64,000 bases of DNA. Source: Microbacterium jejuense (GTDB taxonomy: Bacteria > Actinomycetota > Actinomycetes > Actinomycetales > Microbacteriaceae). The DNA lies in assembly GCF_019511665.1 (NCBI RefSeq), contig NZ_JAEUAW010000004.1:62001-126000 (forward strand), written 5' to 3'. This document shows positions 53,630-63,434 of the stretch, piece by piece. The notes beneath the pieces were generated by a model that was not told the DNA's origin, did not search any database, and saw only the letters and a program-made list of their open reading frames with translations. The first letter of the stretch is position 1, and every line of letters begins with the position of its first letter. The translations under genes were made by a program, and so were the position numbers.

Positions 53630-54255
53630 GGTTTCTGAGAAAGCCCGTTCCGCTGTGGTCCCACTTCGCGACCTTCGGGATCGTCGTGCTTGTCCTCGGG
53701 GCACTGGTCGCGGGTGTTGGGGCCGGGCTTCTCACCCCGACTTGGCTTGCGTCAGCGCTCGGCCCCCAGACGCCGATCCGAAACGAGCAGGTAGTCACCT
53801 CAATCGAGAAGGAAGAGCAGACTGTCCTGCTTTCGCTCGGCGTGGAGGGCATCTCTGAGGCCGAGGGAATCCCTCCGGCCATTCTGAAGGACTTCCCGCT
53901 GCTCGCGAAGGCGCGATACATGGTCTACAGCATGAAGGCGCAGCTCGGCGTCGACACGGTCACGATCGAGGCAACCGATGATCACAAGTTCATCGTTACC
54001 GTCCCCGAGTTCATCTGGATCGGCCAGGACGAGTTCAAGGTCGGCGACGTTTTTAGCAACGACGGTGTGCTGAGCGCATTCACGGAGCAGGACAGTGAAA
54101 GCGAGCAGGTCACCGCGATCATCAACGATGAGGTCAAGCAGAAGCATCTCGCAGCTAATCAGGAGCTTCTGCGTGATCAGACGGAGTTCTACTTCACCAA
54201 GCTCGCCACGAGCATCGATCCCGATGCTGAACTGACGTTCGTGTTCGAAGAATGA
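53626..54255 (+). CDS. Single-pass membrane protein, possible DUF4230 type
   Basis: 209 residues from a GTG. Membrane segment at about 13-38 (FATFGIVVLVLGALVAGVGA), then an extracytoplasmic or cytoplasmic mixed alpha/beta domain with VVTSIEKEEQTVLLSLGVEG, KFIVTVPEFIWIGQDEF and an acidic end. The general plan (one N-terminal helix, then EQVVTSIEK...) recalls DUF4230 proteins, which I offer tentatively. It lies between hsdS and the GTPase gene and is foreign to standard type I loci. Confidence 0.65.
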   Translation: MRFLRKPVPLWSHFATFGIVVLVLGALVAGVGAGLLTPTWLASALGPQTPIRNEQVVTSIEKEEQTVLLSLGVEGISEAEGIPPAILKDFPLLAKARYMVYSMKAQLGVDTVTIEATDDHKFIVTVPEFIWIGQDEFKVGDVFSNDGVLSAFTEQDSESEQVTAIINDEVKQKHLAANQELLRDQTEFYFTKLATSIDPDAELTFVFEE

Positions 54256-54288
54256 CTTCTTCTACGATCCCTCTGGGAGGACGAACCT

Positions 54289-55452
54289 ATGAGCATTGAA
54301 CCCGAAACCCCCGCCAACCCGGAGATCGACGAGCAGCCATTCCTCGATGCGACCGCGAAGGCGAAGTCCCGCTACGGCAGGTTCAACCTCGCCGTGATCG
54401 GTGGCTCCGGTGTCGGCAAGTCGTCGCTGGTGAACGCGGTGTTCGGGCGTGACTGGGCAAAGGTCGGCAAAGGGCTGCCGGTGACCCGGGGGGTCCAGTA
54501 CTACCACGACGACTCCCTGGGCATCTGGGATGTCGAAGGCTTCGAGATCGGCTCGCCCGTTCCACCCGGTGAGCAGCTCCGTGGGCATCTCAAGGCGATC
54601 TCGGAGCATCCCGCGAAGGAGCAGATCTCGGTCGTCTGGTACTGCGTCAAGTCGAACGATGACCGCCTCACTCCCGCCGACATCGCCATGATCCGCGAGC
54701 TCGATGCCGCGGGACTGCCCGTCATCCTCGTGCTGACCAAGGTCGATTGGATCAAGAACCCGCTCACCGGGCAGCGGGGCGTCGCCAAGAGCGTCGAACA
54801 GTTCGTGTCGTGGCTGGAGGATCCGGTCGACCCTTCGACCGATCAGCCGATCTCGATCCCCTACGAGCGAGTGATCCTCACCTCCACCAGCGACAAGCAC
54901 GGGAAGGGCAAGGGACACGGTCTCGGTGAGCTCGTGGCGGAGACCCTGACGCTCGCACCAGAAGACGAGAAGGATGCCTTTCGCATCGCACAGCGCCTCA
55001 ACCTCCCGTGGAAGCGGGAAATGGCGCGGCCGGTCATCTTGGGAGCCTCCGCTGCGGCTGCCACAGCTGCCGCCGTTCCCATCCCCGTCGCAGATGCGAT
55101 TGCCCTGGCGCCGATCCAACTCGGAATGATGGGCAGCATCGCCACGATCTACGATCTCGAACTTAAGACGATGATGTCCGCCGGCGCGTTGGCGCAACTC
55201 GGCGTGCAATTCGCCGGTCAAGCTCTCGCCCGCAGCGTCATCAAGGTCATTCCCGGCGTCGGCAGCGTCATCAATGCCGGAGTGGCCGCCGCGATCACTG
55301 CCGCAACCGGTGAGGCATGGATGCGACTGTGCGAGCAGGTCCACACCGGCAAGCTCGATCTCGCCAAAGTCCAGCAATCCTGGGGCGACTACGCCCCCAC
55401 CTTCCTCGATGTCATGCGCAAGATGATGGAACAGCGCATGGCGAAGTCATAA
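54289..55452 (+). CDS. Membrane-associated GTPase with DUF697-like C-terminus
   Basis: 387 residues. G1 GGSGVGKSS at 38-46, G3 DVEG at 81-84 and G4 TKVD at 150-153 define a TRAFAC-class GTPase of the Era/IRG-like kind. The C-terminal third (PVILGASAAAATAAAVPIPV, ALAPIQLGMMGSIATIYDLE, IPGVGSVINAGVAAAITAAT) is an amphipathic/hydrophobic DUF697-like region that would insert in or cluster at membranes. GGGAGG precedes the ATG. It is 33 bp from the preceding membrane-protein gene and 9 bp before hsdR, so it is firmly in the restriction operon. Confidence 0.85.
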   Translation: MSIEPETPANPEIDEQPFLDATAKAKSRYGRFNLAVIGGSGVGKSSLVNAVFGRDWAKVGKGLPVTRGVQYYHDDSLGIWDVEGFEIGSPVPPGEQLRGHLKAISEHPAKEQISVVWYCVKSNDDRLTPADIAMIRELDAAGLPVILVLTKVDWIKNPLTGQRGVAKSVEQFVSWLEDPVDPSTDQPISIPYERVILTSTSDKHGKGKGHGLGELVAETLTLAPEDEKDAFRIAQRLNLPWKREMARPVILGASAAAATAAAVPIPVADAIALAPIQLGMMGSIATIYDLELKTMMSAGALAQLGVQFAGQALARSVIKVIPGVGSVINAGVAAAITAATGEAWMRLCEQVHTGKLDLAKVQQSWGDYAPTFLDVMRKMMEQRMAKS

Positions 55453-55461
55453 GGGACCCGC

Positions 55462-58400
55462 ATGACATCTCTCACCGAGGCGGACTGGGAGCAGGACGCT
55501 CTCGAGACGCTCGCCGAGCCGCTCGACTGGCGACCCGCGCGGGGCGAAGACATCGCGCCGGGAAGTGATGAGCGCGAGTCCTGGGACGATCTGCTCATCC
55601 GCGCGCGGCTGCTCGATGCCCTGCGGCGCCTGAACCCCAGCATCCCGGGCGAGTACCTGCAGCAGGCGGTGGCTGAGATCGCGGGGCCGAAGTCGCAGGA
55701 TGCGATCACCGAGAACCACCGCATCCATCAGTATCTAGTGGGCGGGTATCCGCTGAGCTACATCGACTCCGACGGGGTCGAGCAGAACCTGCGACTGCGG
55801 CTTCTCGGGTCGGACCCCTCTGAGAATGACTGGCTCGCCGTCAATCAAGTCACGCTGCGTCAGGGTGATCTGCATCGCCGGTTCGACATCGTGCTGTTCG
55901 TCAACGGGATGCCGCTGGTCATCGTCGAGCTGAAGCGTGCGGGTTCGGCATCCACCGGTGTTGCGCCCGCGCATGCGCAGTTGCAGACGTATCTGCGCGA
56001 GTTTCCGATGGCGTTTCGGTTCTGTGTGTTCACGCTCGCCAGCGACGGGCTCGAGGCCAAGTACGGCACGCCGTTCACCCCGCTCAACCACTTCGCACCC
56101 TGGAACGTCGACGATGATGGGTTGCCGTTGAAGCAGCCGCGGGTCGAGAACGGGGTGTCGGTCGAGCCGATCGACGATGCGCTCAACGGGCTGTTCAACC
56201 AGGAGCGGTTCCTGCAACTCGTGCGCAGCTTCACCGCGTTCGACGAGAACTCCGACGGGCTGACCAAGCGCATCGCCAAACCACATCAGTACTTCGCCGT
56301 GACGAAGGCGGTCGGTTCGACGGTGCAGGCGGTCGAGACCAACGGCAAGGCCGGCGTGGTGTGGCACACGCAAGGGTCGGGCAAGTCGATGGAGATGGAG
56401 CTGTACGCGAACCTCGTGTCGCGGCATCCGAAGCTCAAGAACCCCACGGTGATCGTCGTCACCGACCGCACCGAGCTCGACGGGCAGCTGTTCCAGACAT
56501 TCGATCAGAGCCTGTTGCTGGCAGAGAAGCCGGTGCAGGTGCGCGAGCGCGCGCAGCTGCGCGACGAGCTGCGCAACCGGGTGACCGGTGGCATCTACTT
56601 CACGACTCTGCAGAAGTTCGGGCTCACCGAGGCCGAGAAGCAGTCGGGCACACAGCATCCCCTGCTCACCGACCGTCGCAATGTGATCGTCGTCGTCGAT
56701 GAGGCACACCGCAGCCACTACGACGACCTCGACGGGTACGCCCGGCACCTGCGCGACGCGCTGCCGAACGCGACCCTCATCGCGTTCACCGGCACCCCGA
56801 TCTCGTTCGCCGAGCGTGACACCCGCGCGGTGTTCGGCAACTACATCGACATCTACGACCTCACCCGCGCCGTGGACGACGGAGCCACCGTCCCGGTGTA
56901 CTTCGAACCACGGCTCATCAAGGTGTCGTTCGCCGACGGCACCAGCGAAGAAGACATCGACGCCGCCGCCGACGAGTACACGCTCGGCCTCGACGACACG
57001 GAGCGCGCGCGTCTCGAGGCATCCGTCGCCGTCGTCAACGCCGTGTACGGGGCGCCCGAGCGCATTGAGACCCTGGCCGCCGACCTCGTCGCGCACTGGG
57101 AAGAGCGGCGCGAGCGCATGAAGCCGTTCCTCGAATCGCCCGGTAAGGCGCTCATCGTGGGCGGAACGCGCGAGATCTGCGCACGACTCTATTCGGCAAT
57201 CATCGCGCTGCGCCCGGACTGGCACTCCGATGCGCTGGACTCGGGCCGCATCAAAGTCGTCTACTCGGGTTCAGCATCCGACCAGCCGCCGGTGAGTGAT
57301 CACGTGCGACGGGATTCCGAGAACAAGGCGATCAAGGCGCGGCTGAAGAGCGCCGACGACGAGCTGGAGCTGGTGATCGTCAAAGACATGATGCTGACCG
57401 GGTTCGACGCTCCGCCGCTGCACACCCTCTATCTCGATCGTCCGCTGAAGGGCGCGCTGCTGATGCAGACGCTCGCGCGTGTGAACCGCACATTCAAGGG
57501 CAAGCAGGACGGACTGCTCGTTGCCTATGCGCCCCTCGCCGACAATCTTGCCAAGGCGCTGTCGGAGTACACCGTCTCGGACCAGGAGAACAAGCCGATC
57601 GGTCGCGACGTCGACGAAGCAGTGGGGATCGCAACCGAATTGGTCGCGCAGATCCGCGAGATGCTCGCGGACTGCGACTGGCGTTCGATCGTCGCGCAAG
57701 GTGGGTCGCGGGCGTGGCGCACCGCCGCGACGACGGCCACGAACTACCTGAGGAACGCCGCGAACCCGCTCAATGCGCAAGAGCTGGGGCCCGAGCGCCT
57801 GGCATCGCGTTTCCGGACAGCCACCGGACGGCTCGCTCGTGCCTGGGCACTCGCGTCGGGTCGTGCCGGCCTTGCTGAGCTGCACGACGAGATCGGGTTC
57901 TACGAAGAGGTCCGCGTCTGGATGGCGAAGTTCGACGCCGCTGAGCGGCAGTCCCGTGACGAGCCCATCCCCGACGAGATCTCGCGCCTGCTCGGCACCC
58001 TGGTCGCGGACTCGATCGCGCCCGGAGACGTGCTCGACATCTACGAAGCGGCCGGCCTGCCGCGCCTCGCGCTCGATGACCTCGGGCCCGAGTTTCTCGC
58101 GAAGGCGCAGGGCTCGCCGAACGCGCACCTCGCGATCGAGGCTCTGCGCAAATCGTTGACGGATGCCGGAACCGGGGCGACCCGAGGAAACCTCGTGCGG
58201 CAGCGGGCGTTCTCGGAGCGAATCGCCGAAATCATGAACCGCTACACGAACCAGCAGCTGACCTCTGCTGAAGTCATTGCGGAGCTGGTGGAGCTGGCGA
58301 AAGAGGTCGCGGCGGAGGCATCCCGTGGATCGCACTTCTCGCCACCGCTATCAAGCGACGAACTGGCGTTCTATGACGCTGTCGCCTCGAACGAGTCAGC

Positions 58401-58653
58401 GGTGGACGTGCAGGGCGAGGACGTGCTGGCGCAAATCGCGCGCGAACTCGTCGCCGTGATGCGGCGCGACGTGCGCACGGATTGGACCGTGCGCGACGAC
58501 GTGCGCGCGAAGCTGCGTTCGTCGATCAAGCGGCTGCTGGTGAAGTACAAGTACCCGCCCGACAAGCAGCCCGAAGCGATCAAGCTCGTGATGGATCAGA
58601 TGGAGTCGATGGCTTCGCGCTACGCGGACGACCGTCGAGCGGGCAGCTCATGA
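55462..58653 (+). CDS. hsdR: Type I restriction endonuclease subunit HsdR
   Basis: 1063 residues. PD-(D/E)xK nuclease: D142 in FDIVLF and E156-L-K158 in IVELKRAG. SF2 translocase: Walker A QGSGKS at 304-309, DEAH at 413-416, TGTPI near 440, and motif VI in the LMQTLARVNRTFKGKQ stretch. A C-terminal helical domain contacts the methylase core. It translocates unmethylated DNA and cuts at distance. The gene is intact. It is separated from hsdS by 1.97 kb of the membrane-protein/GTPase module, not by a break. Confidence 0.95.
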   Translation: MTSLTEADWEQDALETLAEPLDWRPARGEDIAPGSDERESWDDLLIRARLLDALRRLNPSIPGEYLQQAVAEIAGPKSQDAITENHRIHQYLVGGYPLSYIDSDGVEQNLRLRLLGSDPSENDWLAVNQVTLRQGDLHRRFDIVLFVNGMPLVIVELKRAGSASTGVAPAHAQLQTYLREFPMAFRFCVFTLASDGLEAKYGTPFTPLNHFAPWNVDDDGLPLKQPRVENGVSVEPIDDALNGLFNQERFLQLVRSFTAFDENSDGLTKRIAKPHQYFAVTKAVGSTVQAVETNGKAGVVWHTQGSGKSMEMELYANLVSRHPKLKNPTVIVVTDRTELDGQLFQTFDQSLLLAEKPVQVRERAQLRDELRNRVTGGIYFTTLQKFGLTEAEKQSGTQHPLLTDRRNVIVVVDEAHRSHYDDLDGYARHLRDALPNATLIAFTGTPISFAERDTRAVFGNYIDIYDLTRAVDDGATVPVYFEPRLIKVSFADGTSEEDIDAAADEYTLGLDDTERARLEASVAVVNAVYGAPERIETLAADLVAHWEERRERMKPFLESPGKALIVGGTREICARLYSAIIALRPDWHSDALDSGRIKVVYSGSASDQPPVSDHVRRDSENKAIKARLKSADDELELVIVKDMMLTGFDAPPLHTLYLDRPLKGALLMQTLARVNRTFKGKQDGLLVAYAPLADNLAKALSEYTVSDQENKPIGRDVDEAVGIATELVAQIREMLADCDWRSIVAQGGSRAWRTAATTATNYLRNAANPLNAQELGPERLASRFRTATGRLARAWALASGRAGLAELHDEIGFYEEVRVWMAKFDAAERQSRDEPIPDEISRLLGTLVADSIAPGDVLDIYEAAGLPRLALDDLGPEFLAKAQGSPNAHLAIEALRKSLTDAGTGATRGNLVRQRAFSERIAEIMNRYTNQQLTSAEVIAELVELAKEVAAEASRGSHFSPPLSSDELAFYDAVASNESAVDVQGEDVLAQIARELVAVMRRDVRTDWTVRDDVRAKLRSSIKRLLVKYKYPPDKQPEAIKLVMDQMESMASRYADDRRAGSS

Positions 58654-58681
58654 AGACCACGCCGAGAGAAACGGCGACACC

Positions 58682-60418
58682 ATGGTCCGCATGATCCCGG
58701 CCTACCCGCGCGAGGGCGCCAACGCATCCGAGCGCAAGGTGTTCACCGCGCTCGAGGGCATCCAGGGGCGCGACGACTGGGTGGCCATCCACTCGCTCGG
58801 CATCGGGCGTCACGCGTCGGCCTTCCAAGGCGAGGCGGACTTCATCGTGCTCGCGCCCGGCCTGGGCATCCTGGTCATCGAGGTCAAGTCACCCGCGTTT
58901 GTCGAGTACAAGGGCGGTGACTGGTACCTCGACCGCGTGCCCTCGCCGCGCAAGGATCCGCTCAAGCAGCTCGACGGTGCCCGGCGAAGCATCCGTCATC
59001 ATCTTCGCGAACGCGACCTGCTCACCGGAAGCGAGCCGATCGCCCGCCTCGTCTGGTTCACCTCGATCGGACGTCACCAGTTCGAGAACAAGACACCGGG
59101 CGATCTGCAGTTCTTCGAGTGGGAGCTGGGGTGGAGCGACGACCTCGCCAAGCCCACCCGGATCGTCGAGAAGACGCTCGCCGAATACAACCGCTGGTAC
59201 TCGTCCGTCGACGAGGTCGCGAACGATCCCGCTGCGCTGACTGCTGAGCGCGTCGACCTGATTGCAGATGCCCTCGTCTCTGACTTCGTCGCCAAGCAGA
59301 CACCCGAAGAGCGCGCACACGAACGCCGGGTGACCGAGATGAAGCTGCTCGGATCGCAGGAGGTCGTGCTTGAGCTGATCGATACGAACGATCACGTCTA
59401 CTTCGAAGGGCCTGCCGGGACCGGCAAGTCGTACCTGATCACCCAGTCGGCGCGCCGACTCAACCGCGAGGGACGCAAGACCCTCGTCGCATGCTGGAAC
59501 GTCCTCATGGCGGACGAACTTCAGCGGTTCGTCGGCGGGCTGCCGAACGTCGACGTCACTGACGTGAACTCGCTCATGCTGCGGCTGGTCGGAATGCCGG
59601 CGAATCCTCCCGATGCGCCGCACGAGTGGTACACCCGTGACCTGCCCGAGCAGGCCCTCGCGGTGCTTCGAGAGAAGCCGCACCTCGGCGGGTACGAGGC
59701 GATCTGCATCGACGAGTTCCAAGACGTCGCCGGCAATCTTCTGGTGCTCGAGCTCATCTTCGCCCTCGCGGGCACGGGCCGTCCGGCCAGTACGAAGCTC
59801 GTCTTCGCTGGCGACTCACGCCAGCAGATCATGCGCCGGGTCGATGAGCAGGTGAACCCCTTCGCGATTGCGAAGAGTCTGATCCCGGACCTCGTGCATG
59901 TGCGCGTGCGGCGCAACTGCCGTTCGGTGCCCGGTCTGACCTCGGCCGTCGAGTGGACCCTCAGGCAGCAGCTGGGTTACACCCGCCACCGCGTCGCGAA
60001 GAGCGTCCCAGGCGGGCTGACCACGATCGACATCGTCGATGGCAACGAGACCGGTGCGCTCGCATCGGCCCTGCGGGAGCTGCTGCAGCATCACGCGCCC
60101 GAAGACATCGTCGTGCTGAGCCCCTTCGCTGAGAAGCGGTCGCTCGCGGGCCGGCTACGTTCGCACGCCGAGAAGACGCAAGACGAACGCTGGTTGCGCA
60201 AGCAGCTGCAGAGCGAGGGGCTGCCGGGGAGGATCCGATGGCGATCCGTCTTCAAGTTCAAGGGACTGGATGCCGATGCCGTCGTGGTCACCGACCTCGG
60301 CGCCGACGCGACCGAGTTCATCGCGTCGCAGGGCCTTGACTGGAACGACCTGCTGTACGTCGCTCTCACGCGCGCGAAATACCGCTGCGTGATGCTCCAG
60401 CCGGAACAGTCGGAGTAG
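58682..60418 (+). CDS. NERD nuclease-related domain fused to SF1 helicase
   Basis: 578 residues. N-terminal NERD domain (QGEADFIVLAPGLGILVIEV followed by KSP, the PD-(D/E)xK-like core; nearby ERKVFTALEGI), then UvrD-like helicase: Walker A GPAGTGKS at 243-250, CIDEFQDVAG, AGDSRQQIM, RRNCRSVPGL, FKFKGLDADAVVVTDL and YVALTRAKYRC. It probably degrades or remodels invading DNA. Its start is 28 bp after hsdR (ATG at 58682; ATG at 58691 also possible) and its stop is 3 bp before the DUF6361 gene. Confidence 0.87.
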   Translation: MVRMIPAYPREGANASERKVFTALEGIQGRDDWVAIHSLGIGRHASAFQGEADFIVLAPGLGILVIEVKSPAFVEYKGGDWYLDRVPSPRKDPLKQLDGARRSIRHHLRERDLLTGSEPIARLVWFTSIGRHQFENKTPGDLQFFEWELGWSDDLAKPTRIVEKTLAEYNRWYSSVDEVANDPAALTAERVDLIADALVSDFVAKQTPEERAHERRVTEMKLLGSQEVVLELIDTNDHVYFEGPAGTGKSYLITQSARRLNREGRKTLVACWNVLMADELQRFVGGLPNVDVTDVNSLMLRLVGMPANPPDAPHEWYTRDLPEQALAVLREKPHLGGYEAICIDEFQDVAGNLLVLELIFALAGTGRPASTKLVFAGDSRQQIMRRVDEQVNPFAIAKSLIPDLVHVRVRRNCRSVPGLTSAVEWTLRQQLGYTRHRVAKSVPGGLTTIDIVDGNETGALASALRELLQHHAPEDIVVLSPFAEKRSLAGRLRSHAEKTQDERWLRKQLQSEGLPGRIRWRSVFKFKGLDADAVVVTDLGADATEFIASQGLDWNDLLYVALTRAKYRCVMLQPEQSE

Positions 60419-60421
60419 ACC

Positions 60422-61639
60422 GTGCCATCCCTCATCGCATGGCTCGATGCGTCGAGCGAAGAACAGCGCCGCATGCGCGACATCATCCGCCTGTTCGCCG
60501 AACGCGAGAGCCGCGACGAGCTCGGCCTCGGCCAGATCCGAGACGCGATCGCCGACTCGCTCTTCCCCGGCACGTCGACGCTGCTCACCCGCGCGCGGTA
60601 TCTGCTGTTCGTGCCGTGGGCGTATCAGAAGGCATCCCGGCGCCCGAATCCCGCGGCCGACGCCGACCGGTTCGAACGCGACATCATCCACGCGGTGAAG
60701 GACTCGGGCGACTACGCGGGACTGCTGGGGATGCAGGCCGGCGAGGCGTTGAAGAACCTCCCCTCAGCGATCTACTGGACGATGCTGCGCCACTACGGCA
60801 TCCTCGCCGACGCCTCCCTGTCACGCGACGATGCTCTCCGACTCGACGGCATGAGCACCTCCGGCGACGGTTTCGGCGACACGTCCGGCACCCGGTTTCA
60901 CGCGTGGTCGACGACGCTGCCCTCGGCTCCCGAGGGCTTTCCGAAGTCGATCGCCGACGGGTTCGCGCTGCAGCCCGACGAAGCCGCATGGCTGCGTGAC
61001 CGCATCCTCGACGAGGCAGCCGGATCGCTGTTCGCGCACCTCGCCGTGGAACGACCCACCGCCGAGAGCCCGGCGCCCTGGGCTGACGCCGCCGCCCTCG
61101 CCGTCGACGGCGAGGCCCACGAACTGCTCGCAGATGCGCGCGCGTTCTCGGCACTGATGCACGGCGCGCAGCTGCTCTACAACCTGCTGCTCGCCGAGGA
61201 GTATCAGGATGCCGGCTACGACCGGCTCAGCGATCCGAGCGAGGCGTTCCGTGATCGCCTCACCCGATGGTCCGACGACCTCCCCTCAATGGTCAACCTC
61301 ACGACCTGGAACCTCGACGCGCTGCTCGCCCGAGTCGAGCTGACGCGAGGGTCACCCGTCAACCTGAATTCCCGCCGCTTCGTCCGCGGCTGGCGCGATC
61401 TTCTCGCCGAGCACGGAACCGACGCGCTCGCCGACAGCGCGGCGGCCCGCGCCTTCATGACCCGACGCGAGCGGCAGCATAAGGGCGCCCAGGCACGTCT
61501 CGGCAACCGCGCCCGCCTCGCCAGCTGGGGCGGCAGCTCCGGCGCGGGCGCACTGGTGTACCGATGGCCACAGGTCCGCGGCATCCTCCTCGATATCCAC
61601 GACGGTCTCGAACGCACACCGGAGATGACGGATGCTTGA
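60422..61639 (+). CDS. DUF6361 family protein
   Basis: 405 residues starting at GTG 60422. The N-terminus MPSLIAWLDASSEEQRRMRD, then FPGTSTLLTRARYLLFVPWA, is what I associate with DUF6361. Mostly helical, no catalytic motif. It overlaps the PLD gene by 8 bp and is flanked by two helicases, so it is an integral module part; it could be a structural or DNA-binding subunit. Family name rests on recall, not search. Confidence 0.75.
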   Translation: MPSLIAWLDASSEEQRRMRDIIRLFAERESRDELGLGQIRDAIADSLFPGTSTLLTRARYLLFVPWAYQKASRRPNPAADADRFERDIIHAVKDSGDYAGLLGMQAGEALKNLPSAIYWTMLRHYGILADASLSRDDALRLDGMSTSGDGFGDTSGTRFHAWSTTLPSAPEGFPKSIADGFALQPDEAAWLRDRILDEAAGSLFAHLAVERPTAESPAPWADAAALAVDGEAHELLADARAFSALMHGAQLLYNLLLAEEYQDAGYDRLSDPSEAFRDRLTRWSDDLPSMVNLTTWNLDALLARVELTRGSPVNLNSRRFVRGWRDLLAEHGTDALADSAAARAFMTRRERQHKGAQARLGNRARLASWGGSSGAGALVYRWPQVRGILLDIHDGLERTPEMTDA

Positions 61640-63434
61640 GCCACAGTCTCGCGCGGCACTCACCGAGCAGCTCAAACCGCCCACAGGGTTCGAGCTCTCC
61701 CATGCCGTCGGCACCACATTCACGCTCGACCTCGCCACCGCGCTGGCGGTACCGCTGTCGTTCGCCTCGCATCGGCTGTCGGCGCAGGAAGACACACTTG
61801 GCGTCCTCGACGCGATTCGCCGCGCTGCCGATCGCGTCGATGTGTTCGCGCAGGCCGGCGAGATCTCGATGGGCGCCCGCTCTGACCTTGTCGCGTTCCT
61901 GGAGCCGATGGTGCACCCGGTCGCGCTCCGTCGAGGCCTGTTCCATCCGAAGGTGTGGTTTCTGGAGTATCGAGCCGGTGAGCGCACCGCCTACCGATTC
62001 CTGTGCGCAAGCCGCAATCTCACGGCCGACCGCAGTTGGGACGTCATCGTCCGTCTCGACGGTCAGCCAGCAGGGCCTGGCGAGAAGCGAGAAGCCGCCG
62101 CGGCGAACCGACCACTCGTCGAGCTGCTGCGCCGATTGCCGTCGCTCGGCGTGCACGAACTCGATCCCGCGCGGCGAGCGCGCATCGACGAGCTGGGCGA
62201 GAGGTGGCGCAACGTGGTCTGGGAGCACCCTGACCCGATGCGCAGCATCGCGTTCCACGTCTTCGGGGTGCCCGGCGCCAGCGCGCCTGACCTACACGGC
62301 AAGCGCGCGCTGATCGTGTCGCCCTTTCTGTCAGATGACGGACTGCGGATGTTGCGGTCCGGCGTCCGCACGGAGACGCACGTTCTCTCACGCGCCGAGA
62401 GCCTCGACCGGCTTCTGCCTCGCTCTCTCGATGCCAAGCTCTCGACATACGTCTTAGACGAAGCGGCGACCTACTCGCCCGACGACACTGACGACCACGG
62501 CGGGTTCGTCCCTCCGGGCGACCGGCTTGCGGGCCTGCATGCGAAGGCGGTCGTAGTGGATCGTCTGGATGGCGCTCACGTCCTCCTCGGGTCTGCGAAC
62601 GCAACGGATGCGGGCTGGCAGAGCAACGTCGAGGTGATGGTGGAGTTCGTCGGGCCCATCCCGAAGGTAGGGGTGGAGGCAACACTGGACGCGCTCGGTG
62701 AGCTGAAGGAGGAGTACGCCACCACGGGCGGTAGTGAGCCAGATGCCAAAGAGGAGGGGGAGCGCAAGCTCGAAGCCTTTGTGCGCGTGCTCGCGGGCGC
62801 GCGCTTCACGGCCCGCGTGCTCCCCGCGGATCCGTACGCGCTGCGGGTGTGGGCGGAGGATTCCGTCACGTCGGCACTGGCCAGTCGCGCCGACGACGTC
62901 TCGGTACGGTGGCACCTGCTCACTCGTCCCGACCTGGGAAGCAGGGTCGTGAGCGCGTCCGAATCAGAGGGAGTCCTGCTTAAGGGGATTCCGCTCGCCG
63001 ACATCACCCCATTCGTCGTGCTGGTCGCTCGCGATGCCGCGGGCAACGAGCGTCGCACCATCGTTCTCGCACGGCTGCTCGACGACGTCGAGAGCAGGCA
63101 CGATGCGATCATCGCGCGCCAGCTCACCGACCGTTCGGCGTTCGTGCGCGTCCTGACGCTGCTGTTGGAGTTGTCCGGCGCTTGGACGCTGACGACGTCC
63201 AGCTCCGGCGCCGCAGGCTTCTTCGGAACCGCGGATGCCTCCGGCGTCGGCACCGGTCTGTTCGAGGCGCTCGTCCGCGCCGTCGGTGAGGGCCATCACG
63301 GACTCGCCGATGCTCGGCGCATCATCGACTATCTGCGCGAGCACGACGAAGACGCCGTATTGCCTGAAGGCTTCGACGAGCTGTGGAGTCAGGTCTGGTC
63401 GGCGCACCTCGAACTGTCCGGAGGTCACGTGTGA
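61632..63434 (+). CDS. Phospholipase D-like nuclease-domain protein
   Basis: 600 residues with two HxK catalytic halves: H105-P-K107 (HPKVWFLE with ASRNLT following) and H303-A-K305 (LHAKAVVVD with LLGSANAT following). The paired motifs make one complete PLD active site. Such proteins in defence operons (for example DrmC of DISARM) are nucleases rather than lipases. The start overlaps the DUF6361 gene and the stop overlaps the next helicase by 4 bp. Confidence 0.88.
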   Translation: MLEPQSRAALTEQLKPPTGFELSHAVGTTFTLDLATALAVPLSFASHRLSAQEDTLGVLDAIRRAADRVDVFAQAGEISMGARSDLVAFLEPMVHPVALRRGLFHPKVWFLEYRAGERTAYRFLCASRNLTADRSWDVIVRLDGQPAGPGEKREAAAANRPLVELLRRLPSLGVHELDPARRARIDELGERWRNVVWEHPDPMRSIAFHVFGVPGASAPDLHGKRALIVSPFLSDDGLRMLRSGVRTETHVLSRAESLDRLLPRSLDAKLSTYVLDEAATYSPDDTDDHGGFVPPGDRLAGLHAKAVVVDRLDGAHVLLGSANATDAGWQSNVEVMVEFVGPIPKVGVEATLDALGELKEEYATTGGSEPDAKEEGERKLEAFVRVLAGARFTARVLPADPYALRVWAEDSVTSALASRADDVSVRWHLLTRPDLGSRVVSASESEGVLLKGIPLADITPFVVLVARDAAGNERRTIVLARLLDDVESRHDAIIARQLTDRSAFVRVLTLLLELSGAWTLTTSSSGAAGFFGTADASGVGTGLFEALVRAVGEGHHGLADARRIIDYLREHDEDAVLPEGFDELWSQVWSAHLELSGGHV

